The position numbers and the translations under genes are program-made. From NCBI GenBank assembly GCA_003550325.1, contig QKWP01000617.1, positions 163,672 through 227,671 of the forward strand: a stretch of 64,000 bases of DNA, in the 5' to 3' direction. This DNA comes from Gigaspora rosea. Taxonomy: Eukaryota > Glomeromycota > Glomeromycetes > Diversisporales > Gigasporaceae. Positions 1-12,000 of this stretch are shown here, piece after piece; position 1 is the stretch's first letter, and the number at the start of each line of letters is the position of its first letter. The notes below the pieces were generated by a model, which saw only the letters and a program-made list of their open reading frames with translations, was not told where the DNA came from and made no database searches.

Positions 1-151
1 ATTCATACGGTTAATGACCGGTTATAGCCGATAAATTATTTACCAAATAAGTGACAAGTAGGGATGGTACACTGCACAGAACAGACTGCCGTAAGAGAAA
101 CAAAACACGGCGATTTGCATCACATGATCAACAAAACCGTTCGTTCATATT

Positions 152-597
152 TCTGGTAAAATTTGCAGATCATTTGACCACATTTAAAGTTGTTTTGTTC
201 TAGATCTGGCCAAATGATCTGCAAATTTGACCAGAATTATTAACGATTTATTTATTTGGGAGACGTCTAAAGCGGAGACAAATCATGTGATCAACCGCCA
301 ATCAGAATATAGAATTTTGATGATCTAAACCCACCTCGATGTGCAAATATGTCGGGAGGCAATTTGGCTTATATATATCAACCTAAGACCTAATATAACC
401 CTAATATAGGACGACCCTAACCCTAAAGTTAATTGAAAAATTATTAAATATGGTTTGCCTCCGCTTTAGACGTCCCCTTATTTGTTACCCAAAAGAAACC
501 CATCGCATACAATTCTGTCAAAATTGCAGATCATTTGACCGGAATTAAAATTGGTTTGTTATAATTCTGGCCAAATGATCTGCAAATTTGGCCGGAA
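152..597. repeat. Two copies of an 85-bp foldback repeat
   Basis: Positions 152-237 and 512-597 each form a hairpin whose arms contain TTTGCAGATCATTTGACC and its complement, separated by about 25 bp. The two hairpins are near-identical and lie on either side of a small MITE at 258-477. Confidence 0.7.
258..477. mobile_element. 220-bp MITE with 6-bp target duplication
   Basis: Terminal inverted repeats run from GGGAGACGTCTAAAGCGGAG (258) to the complement ending GACGTCCCC (477). The flanking hexamer ttattt occurs at 252-257 and 478-483, consistent with a target-site duplication. The interior is AT-rich, non-coding and includes a short CCCTAACCCTAA-like stretch. The superfamily is not assigned. 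Confidence 0.65.
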
Positions 598-1267
598 TTA
601 TGAACAAGGTATTTTTCAACCGGGTTTAAACACGCCTAAAAAATTTTCAGATAATGTGATATACATTAATTTATATACTTTATTGTTATTCATTATTGTT
701 CACTTATATCATAAAAAATTTTTATTTAAAAATGAAACATATCATCCATCAACCATGCAAAGTTACATGATCTGAAAAACTTATGAGAGGCGGGTTGATT
801 TTTCTATTTATCAGATGATACAGATACACACCGATATGAATTTAAGCAATACTTATTCATTTATTAGCCACAATATTAAGAATTTGGCATCGGTCATAAT
901 CTTGACTGGTCGGTCAAACCGCTCTGACCGGCTAATATTGGTCACAGTCATTGACCGGTCATGACCGGTCATGACCGAACCGTGCCCATCCCTAGTAGTA
1001 GGTTTGAAAGTTAGGTTTACCTAATACAGTAATACCAACTAGTTTTGAACCACTTTTTATTTGTTTACTTTTCATCATTTATAGAACATTCGCGTTAATT
1101 CAGAATGTCATATGCGTTAATTTGATGCTATTTTGAAGGCCCAAATTTCAATATAACGCCCATAAACATTATTTCTCGTTTATACAGTAAGAATATTTCC
1201 TTTAAAAGAATTTTATCTCAATATTATAATTTTTGATGTCGTATTCTTTACATCAAATATCAAGGAG

Positions 1268-1627
1268 TTGATTCCAATTCAGGTCAACTCCTCATTTACA
1301 ATTAGAGCCCACCTACCTAGCATAAAACTGGCAATCAAACACCAAAATCATTTACCTAAAACTACTTCTGACTATACATGGCTCTCTGTATCTGACCAAA
1401 CCACTCTCAAACTCACAACTGCCTTCTCCAACATTAGCTCAAAACTATGGAATCTATACCTACAGCAACCCAAACGCAACAGAGATCGCGAACCTATAAA
1501 AATAGAAATAGTTAGCACCAATACCCTCATTGACTCCATTCCTACCCCTCAGCTATAATCAGTATTAGCAACCCACGAACAGTACTACATATCCACAATG
1601 AATCTTGGCCATCACCACTCAAAGCTG
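1268..1627 (+). pseudogene. LINE RNase H region, 5' piece, interrupted by hAT insertion
   Basis: An open stretch of about 96 codons (1268-1558) is followed, after a stop and a frame change, by the codons for ESWPSPLKA at about 1600-1627. This resembles the SWPSS-KAE segment that precedes the catalytic Glu in RNase H domains of fungal LINEs. The reading continues at 6349 once the intervening element and one copy of its target duplication are ignored. The expected Glu after KA is Ala, and stops are present, so the copy is dead. The family assignment is from remembered motif shape, not from a search. Confidence 0.6.
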
Positions 1628-2341
1628 CAGTGATGGTAAATGACTTAAAATGACCCAAATGACTCAAATGACTGGTGACCAGTCACTGGGTCATTCCAAG
1701 AACCCGATGACCTGCTATGGTCATTTGAAATTATCTATTAAAAATGCGAAATAACATGTTTCGAATTTTGGCCTAAATTAGGCTTAATTTAGGCCGAAAT
1801 TCAAAATTACACACCTGCGCGTTATTTTGCGCCTATACGGTAGTAAATATAATTTTTTATCAAACCCCTGGTTGCATTTAAAAAACAATCTATGCAGGGC
1901 CGTGCGATAATATTTATTTTAAGCGTAAATAAATATAATATCATCGATGATCTCATACTTAAATAAGTACAACTAATAAGTATAGTTCATACGTTTGTTT
2001 TTTAATTATTTATGGTACTGCGCATAAATTATTTCCAAATCAATTTAAGGCAAGTTAAAGCATTTCTTTTTATTTAACTGCTAAAATTCTCAAAATTTTT
2101 ACGATTTTTAATGCCAATATAAACTTCATTACATTTTATTGAATTTATTGAAGGACAAAAAAAATAGGCGAATCTAATGAATCATCAAATAAATCCAATA
2201 AATTCTATTTTGCCGATGAATCATCTGCTGGGTGAGTAGTGCGCCCACCAAATTCAAATTCAAATTCAAGTAGTTCATTATCTACCAATTCACCATTCTC
2301 TAACCAATTTTCACTGTCTAACATTCCAACCCAGTTCTCAA

Positions 2342-5018
2342 TTACATTTGACCAATTCTCTTCTTCATCAGATGTTTCAGCCTCATCAACTGTATCTCCT
2401 TCGGTTGTTTCGTCGTTTTGGTCACTTCGGTCGCTTCAGTCGCTTCGGTCACTTCGGTCACTTCGGTCGCTTCGGTTACTTCACTTGGCGGATTATCGAT
2501 GGTTGGTGAACAGGTTTCGCTATCACTTACATATGATTCTTCTAATTCTTGCTCATTATCATCCTGAGATCGAAAAGGAACTGCGATATAAATTCTTTTG
2601 TATTGTCGTTCAGATATTTCAACGTCACTACATTTTCGCTTGCTTAATATGTCACCACGCAATTGGCTCATTGCTAGCACTTTTTCGTACTTAAAATAAA
2701 GAATTTAAATTAATACCATATACTATAAAAAATTAAAATGAAATAAATATTTGTACATACTGGTAAACGATTTCGGCGTTTCGTATGCAAAAAACCCATA
2801 GTCGACTATAACCTTTCAACCGAAGCTGAATTCACGCATATTCCAAATAATTGTAAGGCAAGACGAGACAATTCTGGCGCAATACCCTTCGCTGAATCCC
2901 AAAAATCGATAACATTTCATCGAACTGACTGTAAGTCTCATTACTAAAAGGAAATGCTTCTCTTTGATATGACAAAAATTCGCGTAAAATGCGTGTTGGT
3001 ACTTCCTCGAACTATACATGGTAATAATAATACAACTATTAACTAAAATGTGTATAGGAAAGGCCGGGAACATGAGAAGAAAACTTGGAAAGCTGATATT
3101 TTGGATGTAAAACAAATGATAATAGGAGTAGTGGTTGTTCCCATTGAGCCCACCGATTTTCTAATCGGGCAACCATATGATCCGCAAAATCTTCATCTTT
3201 ATGGTTTGAAAAAACCTTAATAAGCCATCCAAAACTATGTACGATCTCGTACAGTCTTGCAACATCTTTCTGGAGTTTATTTAGTACACAGCACAAAGGA
3301 TATAGCAAGTCCTGAAGTTCATAAAGTTGGATCCAAAAATTGGAACTTTGTATGATTGAAATAATATCGGGTAAAAGCATTTTGCTTGTTTTAGAATTTC
3401 CTGCCATAAATCGTTGCCGCGAAAGTCCACTCTGAGAAGTACTAACAAATCCGATTCTAGTGGGTGAAAATTTTGTCGCAAGTGTCTAATTAAAAATAAA
3501 TAGAACTTTTTATTAGAATATTTTAATATATGCCAAAATTTTCTTAGTAAAAAAATTTTAATTTATTATAAAATAGAGATGGATTTATGCGTGCGCATGA
3601 TTTCTTAATCGTGCGCAATAATGTGCATATTTCAGAATCATGCGCATTTTATATAACATGCACATTAATGCGCATGTTATTATAAAATACACATTTTCCC
3701 CATCCCTATTATAAAATAAATTATTACCTTAAGCGCAGCCTCGGTTTTCAATATAGAATGAAAATGCTATTCCAGTGCGTCTCAGCTGGGGAAAGAAGAG
3801 AGACGGTTTGTCCATAACATGACCTTTGCTCGTCTCGTAGTAATCCGGTAAAATAGGGGGTCGAGTGAAAATAGCTTACAATGCATATTGCATTTTTTAA
3901 TGTTCTTTTATATGCATCCAATTCTTTGAAAATATCGCCGACAACTAAGTTCATCTGATGCGCCATACAAGATATAAAAACCTTATTAGGATATTCGATT
4001 CTTAGTTGTCGTCTATAGAAAAAAAGTTCAGATCCATATATAAATATAAGTACATTAGTATATATTTAAACGTACCTCGCCGCCGCATACTCGCCAGCTG
4101 AATCTGATACGTAGCAGTTAATTCGGATGCCTTCCTTTTATGCATTATCCATTACACTTTTAATAAGAATTTTTACATTTTCGGTTTTTGACCATTGATT
4201 ACTGATATTACGTGCGTTCCAAATTAAAGGTAAACCGTGAGAAGTAATTAAGACAACACCAAAAAGGTGCACCTGCTTTATGTTTGTCCAGCCATCGAAG
4301 GCTGCAGTTACACCAACGCAATCTGCATGTGCATGTTCTAAAATGTCTTTAGTTAATTTTGGTGAAACTTTTGGGAGAATTCGATTACATATTGCTCGCC
4401 GATTAGGTAGTTTCATAGTTGGCATTATAAAATTAAAAACATCTTTCGTTTCTTGGTTTTCCATAAAGGTAAATGGAAGACCATTTGATACAATCATATG
4501 TAATATCAAATTCTCGAAATGCCGATTATCCTTTTCAGATAGTTGACGTATAATACAATTATTAAGAAATATTTGTCTTTTTTTTGAAGTGGAGGAGCTT
4601 GCAGATGTAGATTTATTAGACGATAAAATGGATTCATTAGTAGATGAAGAACGTGACGTTGATATTTCAGACATGGTAGAAATATTGTCTTCGCAATCAG
4701 AAATGTTTCCGCCTGCTATTAACAACAATAATCAATATATTGTACGAGCAATTATAAAATGAACTATTTAATATATTTACCTTCATTGTTATTCTTTTTA
4801 GCATCTTCAGGTACCGAGCATGCAATAATCTCTAAAACTTCGTCCACAGCATATTGTTCTTTAAAATTTGGGCAATTTCGAAGATGACTTTGACATAATT
4901 TCGCCTTATTGGAAACAAAGCACTCAGGCTTCGTAATTGCCACAGGTAAGGTATACTTTCGTATACATGAAAGGCAGATCGCCTTCTTATTTGCTTTTGG
5001 ACTATCAGGTTCGACCAA
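2342..5018 (-). pseudogene. Decayed hAT transposase (BED finger, RNase H-like core, C-terminal dimerisation domain)
   Basis: The gene reads right to left. At 5018-4764 there is a BED-type zinc finger (CLSC, later HLRNC). At 4728-4138 the N-terminal part of the RNase H-like core has an AAFDGWTN motif, as in BED-hAT transposases with a DUF659-like segment. At 3966-3748 it reads AHQMNLVVGDIF and ETHWNS, and at 3407-3100 it has a Trp-rich QPLLLLSFVLHPKY segment. At about 2900-2765 it has the hAT C-terminal signature ASVERL then MGFLHTKRR, but an in-frame TAG falls directly after ERL. A last exon (about 2680-2342) begins AMSQLRGDI and includes a degenerate Thr-Glu-Val repeat. Several exons need frame changes beyond plausible introns, so the enzyme is almost certainly inactive. 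It acted on the surrounding element's ends. Confidence 0.85.
3574..3708. mobile_element. 135-bp hAT MITE inside the transposase gene
   Basis: The ends are TAGAGATGG (3574-3582) and CCATCCCTA (3700-3708), with an exact 8-bp duplication ttataaaa at 3566-3573 and 3709-3716. The interior alternates TGCGCAT-type palindromic words. It sits between two transposase exons, in what looks like an intron (donor AAG/GTAATA on the minus strand near 3735). Confidence 0.9.
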
Positions 5019-5301
5019 GTAAAAAAATTCTCAGAAGTTATGATTTTTCTTACCCATTGTAAAAAAGTTATTACGTGTACAAATTTCGTGACAATCTACG
5101 TATTTAACAAGATGAAAATGTCATGCAGCACAATTTGTTTTTCCATTTATGAAAGCCCTCTTTTATTCCTTTTTTTCTTTTTTTTCTTTTTTTTCGCACT
5201 ACTAACTACTTATACTATACGAATTTTAATTCCAAATTTCAAAATTTGTTATTTTTTTTAATAATAAAAAAAGTAACCATTATTGCAATTAGGCGCCTTA
5301 T

Positions 5302-5942
5302 CCCTTAGATTGTAACACAGGCAAATTTGCCTGCATATTTTAAAATTTTTAATAAAATTTTAAATATTGATTTTAGCCATATCTTTTCTAAGTAAAAAAT
5401 ATTCTTTAAGTTTTGTTTTAGTAACTTTGTTATAAAATTTTTTTAAAATTATTAGAAAACTTTAATATAATAAATGTTTAAAGTTCTTGTATTGGCATTT
5501 TTACTATTAAAATTTTTCTTTAGATTTTTTCAAATTTTATATGTTCCCGTCTATAAAAAAATCTTTACTTCTAATACAAGTCTTAATTTTTACAAGTAAA
5601 TCATTAAAGTTGCAATAATGAAAGTTGTCATCCTTTATATAAACTACAATATTGTCTTAAGAACTATAGTTCTAAAACTAAAACTAAATAAGATTGCAGA
5701 AAAATTGTAATAAAATTTTTTAAAAAAATTTTTTCTTAAAATTATCTATTTTCAGCTTATATGTAACTATAATTTATTTTCTTATAATATAAAAACTAAT
5801 TTTGCAAAAAAGTAATCCTTATTTTCAAATATAATTGTACAAAGTTTTATTTAATTATTTTAGTATTTTAAAAAAGTAAATCAGAGCTAAAAAAGTGCAA
5901 AAACGCAGGCAAATTTGCCTGTGTTCTACTACAATTTAAGGG
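5302..5942. mobile_element. 641-bp TIR element nested in the hAT element
   Basis: Inverted ends start CCCTTAGATTGTAACACAGG (5302) and match the complement of the segment ending ACAATTTAAGGG (5942). Both ends carry the palindrome GCAGGCAAATTTGCCTG(C). The interior is over 80 percent AT by eye and has no ORF. The same GCAGGCAAATTTGCCTGC core occurs alone near 57032. No clear target duplication was found. Confidence 0.65.
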
Positions 5943-6340
5943 ATATATTTGTACGATTATGAGTATCAAAAACAATCGCTTAATTATTCATATTATTTTA
6001 GTCGATTATTTATTATTCTATTCGTACATGATTTCCTGTAGTACAGTATATATATGGTTTTCCCATGCTAACTGAAAAAAGTCAGTTGGGTCATTATTGA
6101 CTTAATTTGTTCAAGCTTTAAAGTTATTTGAGTTCTAAATTTTAATTACACGGGTTTTTATGACCAATAGGATGTCAATTCTATATGCGAAATGACCAAT
6201 GACTCAGATAACCGTGGTCATTTGGTCATGAGTCATTTGCAAATGACCTAAGATTTGAATGACCAACAATGACCGGTTATTTTGAGGTCATTTGGGGTCA
6301 TTAGGAAAATCGGCAAATGACCAGGTCATTTACCACACTG

Positions 6341-7000
6341 CAAAGCTGCACATACAGCAATGGCAGCAGCAATTACAATAATTACATGCTATCAACAGAT
6401 CGAAATCTCAACAGATTCAAAACATCTAAAAGCATACTCAATACGATTATATCCACCCCACCTATCACCACAGGAGAATACACACCATGAATCATGCAAG
6501 ACTCTTATTAGCAATGAAAACTATCATTGCTACAAAGGAAATTAATTTAACCATTAATTACAAGGAAACACTTATCATACATGACCCACCAAAATTTACC
6601 CACTCAGAACTCGCAGTTCAGCACATCAGTAACACATATACGGTACAGTTTCTCACATACAATATTCCCACACACCAAGGCAATTCCTATGGCACTTCAC
6701 AACACAGATTACAAAATGAAGTGACCCACAATTCCAAATTAACTGGTCCCATACATACTCGCTAATATCATATGACAGTAAATCTTTATCTCTCCAAACT
6801 GATCCAAACAAATTTGCCCTCAAGGCCTTCAAAATCAAGCTACTATCAAACGAATTACCTAACCTCTTGAACTTACACTACCAGGCCCGTCCGAGCACCA
6901 AGACCCAAGGTGTCCAAGATGCAAACTAGAATAGGAGAATAGTACCCATTGGATCACATGCCTATGCAATGACCCTCTTGTTTCCAAGATAATAAAGAAA
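6341..7000 (+). pseudogene. LINE RNase H and C-terminal zinc motif, 3' piece
   Basis: This continues the LINE relic split by the hAT element. Across the junction the codons give KAAHTAMAAAI then IEISTDSKHL (about 6400-6430). The TDS triplet is the second catalytic Asp region of RNase H. Further on, about 6890-6955, CPRC and, after a frame change, THWITC match the Cys/His motif near the C-terminus of many fungal LINE ORF2 proteins. Several stops and frame changes are present. Vaguely LINE-like translation fades out near 7400. Confidence 0.6.
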
Positions 7001-7700
7001 CTATACACAAAATCTGTACCAAACACAATCTAACTAACATTCATACTCAGCCATTCATCGACAACTTTACACGCCTACACCTTTCATACAACAAACGTTT
7101 ACCCATCAGTCTGATTATGACAAATACATCCTTCCCTTTTACAAATCTAAAAACTTAAGCTTTACTTACTTCTCAACTTCACCACAAAATTATTAAGAAT
7201 TTACATAAAATCTGGAAGATTAGCAGAGCGGTAATAGCCAAGAATACTACTCCACCTACTTTCAACAGATTTATTCCCATCCTCCCACCCACCTCATGCA
7301 ATGATATTTCTACATCTAGAGAATTAAAATATAGACTTTGGACATGTAACTTTGTAGTACATAATACCTCCTCTACTACCATAGCAGACATAACCTAGTT
7401 AGGGGAGCGCCAGAAATCACCTGATTAGGGTTTCACTAAGTAGCTGACCCCCCTACCCCCACCTGATAATTTTTCTAAGCATTTGATTGGTTAAAATTTA
7501 ATAATATATATATATATTAAAAATTGGATAACTTTTTTTGATCTACTGGTCTGTTTTGGATGATTCAACTACCAAAATGTTCGTCTCAGTGAGATGATTC
7601 TAACAAGCCCAAAATCATCAAAATCCAATCATAGGATCCCAAGATCGTTCAACTTTTGTGTAATTTTAATAGTAATTTTAAATTTACTAAGTAAATTTAT
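7001..7700. other. Non-coding interval after the LINE relic
   Basis: The first 400 bp are LINE-derived by codon texture but not assignable. The rest is AT-rich, with a short TA microsatellite near 7502-7519. No gene or RNA is seen. Confidence 0.4.
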
Positions 7701-7707
7701 TTTTTAT

Positions 7708-9060
7708 ATTCAGACTTTTTAGTCAAGTCAGAGTCTGCCCTGGGTCTGGTCTGAAGTCTGCAGACTGGTCTAAGTCCGAATATATATATGTATTTTTTGG
7801 TGCTGAACAAAGTTTACTCAGTGCATTTTGTTAGAATAAATTAGTAAAATTTTATGAATCATAAGTTTTTATAGAATTTTATTAATAAAATTCTATAAAA
7901 TCTTATAATTCGCAAATTTTTATTAATTAATTCTAACAAAATGCACTAAGTAAACTTGTTAAGCACCTAAAAATAAATTAAAACAGCAGGGTTGTTTTTA
8001 TTTTACTTGAAATTTGGAGAAAAGATGCTTAAATTTGACTTTTTTGATCAAAAATCCAAAATTATGCATCTTTTCTCCAAATTTCAAGTAATATAAAAAC
8101 AAACTAGCTATTTTAATACATTTTTAGGTGCTGAACAAGCTTACTTAGTGCATTTTGTTAGAATTAATTAATAAAAATTTGTGAATCATAAGATTTTATA
8201 GAATTTTATTAATAAAATTCTATAAACTCTTATGATTCATAAAATTTTACTAAATAATTCTAACATAATGCACTAAGTAAACTCATTTAGCACCTAAAAA
8301 TACATTAAATCAGCAGGGTTGTTTTTATTTTACTTGAAATTTGGAGAAAAGATGCATAAATTTGAATTTTTAAAAAAAAAAAACAAAATTAAGCATCTTT
8401 TCTCCAAATTTCAAGTAAAATAAAAACAACAATGCCGATTTAATATATTTTTAGGTACTAAACAAGTTTACTTAGTGCGGTTTGTTAGAATTAATTAACA
8501 AAAATTGTGAATAATAAGATTTTATAGAATTTTATTAATAAAATTCTATAAAATCTTATAATTCATAAAATTTTACTAATTAATTCTAACAAAACACACT
8601 AAGTAAACTTGTTTAGAACCTATAAATACATTAAATCAGCAGGGTTGTTTTTATTTTACTTAAAATTTGGAGAAAAGATGCTTAAATTTGACTTTTTTGA
8701 TCAAAAATCCAAAATTATGCATCTTTTCTCCAAATTTCAAGTAAAATAAAGACAAACCAGCCGTTTTAATATATTTTTAGGTGCTGAACAAGTTTACTTA
8801 CTGCATTTTGTTAGAATTAATTAATAAAAATTTGCGAATTATAAGATTTTATAGAATTTTATTAATAAAATTCTATAAAATCTTATGATTCATAAAATTT
8901 TACTAATTTATTCTAACAAAATGCACTAAGTAAACTTGTTCAGTGCCAAAAAATACATATAATTATATTCGGACTCAGACCAGTCTGCAGATTTCGGACC
9001 AGACCCGGACTGGACTCATAGTTGTGTCTGGTCTAAAGTCTGAAATTAGTAAAATTTAGA
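7708..9060. repeat. Foldback array of alternating large palindromes, period about 326 bp
   Basis: Four copies of a roughly 185-bp palindrome (A: about 7792-7976, 8117-8303, 8444-8630, 8770-8958) alternate with three copies of a roughly 120-bp palindrome (B: about 7985-8105, 8312-8428, 8639-8755). Each A unit opens with TTTTTAGGTGCTGAACAAG and closes with its complement around a central TTTTATTAATAAAA. Each B unit opens TACTTGAAATTTGGAGAAAA and closes with its complement. The array is bounded by inverted GTCTGGTCTGAAGTCTGCAG-like segments at about 7735-7790 and 8965-9045. No ORF is present. Confidence 0.85.
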
Positions 9061-9084
9061 GTTTGAGTCTGGTCTGATCCCGGC

Positions 9085-12000
9085 ATTAAGATCGCATGAT
9101 TTAATAGTTAATATTCTTAAATATACTTAATATTTAAATCAGCATCAAAATTTATTATGCTCACCCCTAGTAAGTTAATAATTAAAATTGCATTATTTAA
9201 TGGTTAATACTCTTGGATACACCAAATATCAAAGTAAACAGAAAACAATTTAAATTTTATACTCACGCTAGTAAGTTAATAATTAGAGTTGCTCCTCACC
9301 GTGAGGAGAATCAATTATGTCCTGTACTTTTTTATGCACCTTATGCTTTTGTAATCCTATATTTGTAAGATTCAATTATTATGTCATTATTTGATGGTTA
9401 ATACACCCAATATCAAAAGTAAACAAAAAAAATTTACACTCACTCTAGTAAATTAATAATTAGAGTTGCATTGTTTAACGGTTAATACTCTTAGATACAC
9501 CCAATATCAAAGCAAAAAAAATTTTTTACTCACTCTAGTAAAATTTAAATAATTTAGATTTGCATTATTTAGCAATTAATACTCTTGGATACACCAATAT
9601 CAAAATAAACAAAAAAAATTTTATACTCACTCTATTAAGTTAATAATTAGAGTTGCATTGTTTAACGGTTAATACTCTTAGATACAACATCAGAATAAAC
9701 AGAAAAAATTTTATACTCACCCTGACAAGTTAATAATTAGATCGCATGAATTAATAGTTAATACTCTCAAATATAACTAATATTAAAATAACAAAATTTT
9801 ATACTCACACTAGTAAGTTAATAATTAGAGTTTGCATTATTTAGAAATTAATACTCTTTGGATACACCCAATATCAAAATAAACAGAAAAAAAATTTATA
9901 CTCAAGAAAATTTATACTCACACTAATAAGTTAATAAAGAGTTGTATTATTTAACGGTTAATACTCTTTAGATCCAACATCAAAATAAACAAAAAATTTT
10001 ATACTCACTCTGGCAAGTTAATAATTAGATCGCATGATTTAATAGTTAATACTCTTAAATATAACTAATATTAAAATAACAAAAATTTTATACTCACACT
10101 GGTAAGTTAATAATTAGAGTTGCGTTATTTAGAAATTAATCTTCTTTGGATACACCCAATATCAAAATAAACAGAAAAAAATTTTATACTCACTCTAGTA
10201 AGTTAATAATTAGAGTTGCATTATTTAACAGTTAATACTCTTGGATACACCTAATATCAAACAAAGTGAACATAAAACAATTTAAATTTTATACTCACGC
10301 TAGTAAGTTAATAATTAGAGTTGCATTACTTGATGGTTAATACTCTTGGGTACACCCAATATCAAAATAAAGAGAAAAAATTTATACTCACACTAATAAG
10401 TTAATCATCAGAGTTGTATTATTTAACGGTTAATACTCTTGGATACAACATCAAAATAAATAGAAAAAATTCGATACTCACTCTAGTAAAATTTAAATAA
10501 TTTAGATTTGCATTAAATTACTCTTCTTTCATTCGTTGTCGTTCGTTGGCATTTCGCTGAATAATTAGCTTTTCGAATGTTCTGTATTTTACGTAAAATA
10601 GAAATATGGCAAAATCATTTATGAGTTAGTAGAAAATCAAGATTTATTCAATTAATACTTTTGGATACACCCAATATCAAATAAACAGAAAAAAAATTTA
10701 TACTCACACTAGTAAGTTAATAATTAGAATTGCATTATTTAAAGATTAAGATAATACTCTTGGATATACCCAATATCAAAATAAACAGAAAAACATTTAT
10801 ACTCACACTAATAAGTTAATAATCAGAGTTGTATTATTACGGTTAATACTCTTTAGATACAACATCAAAATAAACAAAAAATTTTATACTCACTCTGGCA
10901 AGTTAATAATTAGAGTTGCATTGTTTAATGGTTAATACTCTTAGATACAACATCAAAATAAACAGAAAAAATTTTATACTCACACTGGCAAGTTAATAAT
11001 TAGATCGCATGATTTAATAGTTAATACTCTTAAATATAACTAATATTAAAATAACAAAAATTTTATACTCACACTAGTAAGTTAATAATTAGAGTTGCAT
11101 TATTTAGAAATTAATACTCTTTGGATACACCCAATACAAAAAAACTTTTATACTCACACTAATAAGTTAATAATTAGAGTTGTATTATTTAACGGTTAAT
11201 ACACTTAGATACACCCAATATCAAAATAAACAACAAAACTTTTATACTCACGATAGTAAGTTAATAATTAGAGTTGCATTGTTTAATGGTTAATACTCTT
11301 AGATACAACATCAAAATAAACAGAAAAAATTTTATACTCACTCTGGCAAGTTAATAATTAGATCGCATGATTTAATAGTTAATACTCTTAAATATAACTA
11401 ATATTAAAATAACAAAAATTTTATACTCACACTAGTAAGTTAATAATTAGAGTTGCATTATTTAGAAATTAATACTCTTTGGATACACCCAATACAAAAA
11501 AACTTTTATACTCACACTAATAAGTTAATAATTAGAGTTGTATTATTTAACGGTTAATACACTTAGATACACCCAATATCAAAATAAACAACAAAACTTT
11601 TATACTCACGATAGTAAGTTAATAATTAGAGTTGCATTGTTTAATGGTTAATACTCTTAGATACAACATCAAAATAAACAGAAAAAATTTTATACTCACA
11701 CTGGCAAGTTAATAATTAGATCGCATGATTTAATAGTTAATACTCTTAAATATAACTAATATTAAAATAACAAAAATTTTATACTCACACTAGTAAGTTA
11801 ATAATTAGAGTTGCATTATTTAGAAATTAATACTCTTTGGATACACCCAATACAAAAAAACTTTTATACTCACACTAATAAGTTAATAATTAGAGTTGTA
11901 TTATTTAACGGTTAATACACTTAGATACACCCAATATCAAAATAAACAACAAAACTTTTATACTCACGATAGTAAGTTAATAATTAGAGTTGCATTGTTT

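Larger units (their letters stand above)
1..994. mobile_element. Right part of a hAT-like element truncated by the window edge
   Basis: The right end reads CCATCCCTA (986-994) preceded by clustered ATGACCGGTC motifs (about 945-980). Positions 1-30 carry the matching TTAATGACCGGTTAT type motifs. This suggests that the left terminus lies just outside the window. A TAGGGATGG at 59-67 is the only internal candidate left end, but its inner bases do not pair with the right end and the flanking 8-mers differ, so I do not use it. No transposase is visible, so this is a non-autonomous element that carries other insertions. Confidence 0.45.
1628..6340 (-). mobile_element. Complete 4.7-kb hAT transposon
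   Basis: The ends are CAGTGATGGTAAATGAC (1628) and the complement of CAGTGTGGTAAATGAC (ending 6340). An exact 8-bp target duplication, caaagctg, lies at 1620-1627 and 6341-6348; 8-bp duplications and CA-G type ends are hallmarks of hAT elements. Both subterminal zones are packed with ATGACC/GGTCAT motifs (1630-1730, 6160-6335), probable transposase binding sites. A decayed transposase lies on the minus strand at about 2340-5020. Two smaller elements (3574-3708 and 5302-5942) are nested inside. A shorter relative with the same ends is at 50174-51996. Confidence 0.92.

Noticed and set aside
400-430. CCCTAACCCTAA, and similar tracts at 16425, 28672, 34857, 37630 and 57850, as possible telomere
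   Set aside because: Each has only two or three TTAGGG-like units in the interior; none forms an array.
59-994. A closed hAT element between TAGGGATGG at 59 and CCATCCCTA at 994
   Set aside because: The flanking octamers differ (gtgacaag versus gtagtagg) and the inner TIR bases do not pair.
2239-2694. 151-codon plus-strand open frame rich in Ser and Leu-Arg
   Set aside because: It is the antisense of the hAT transposase tail (Thr-Glu-Val repeats); the minus strand has the recognisable motif.
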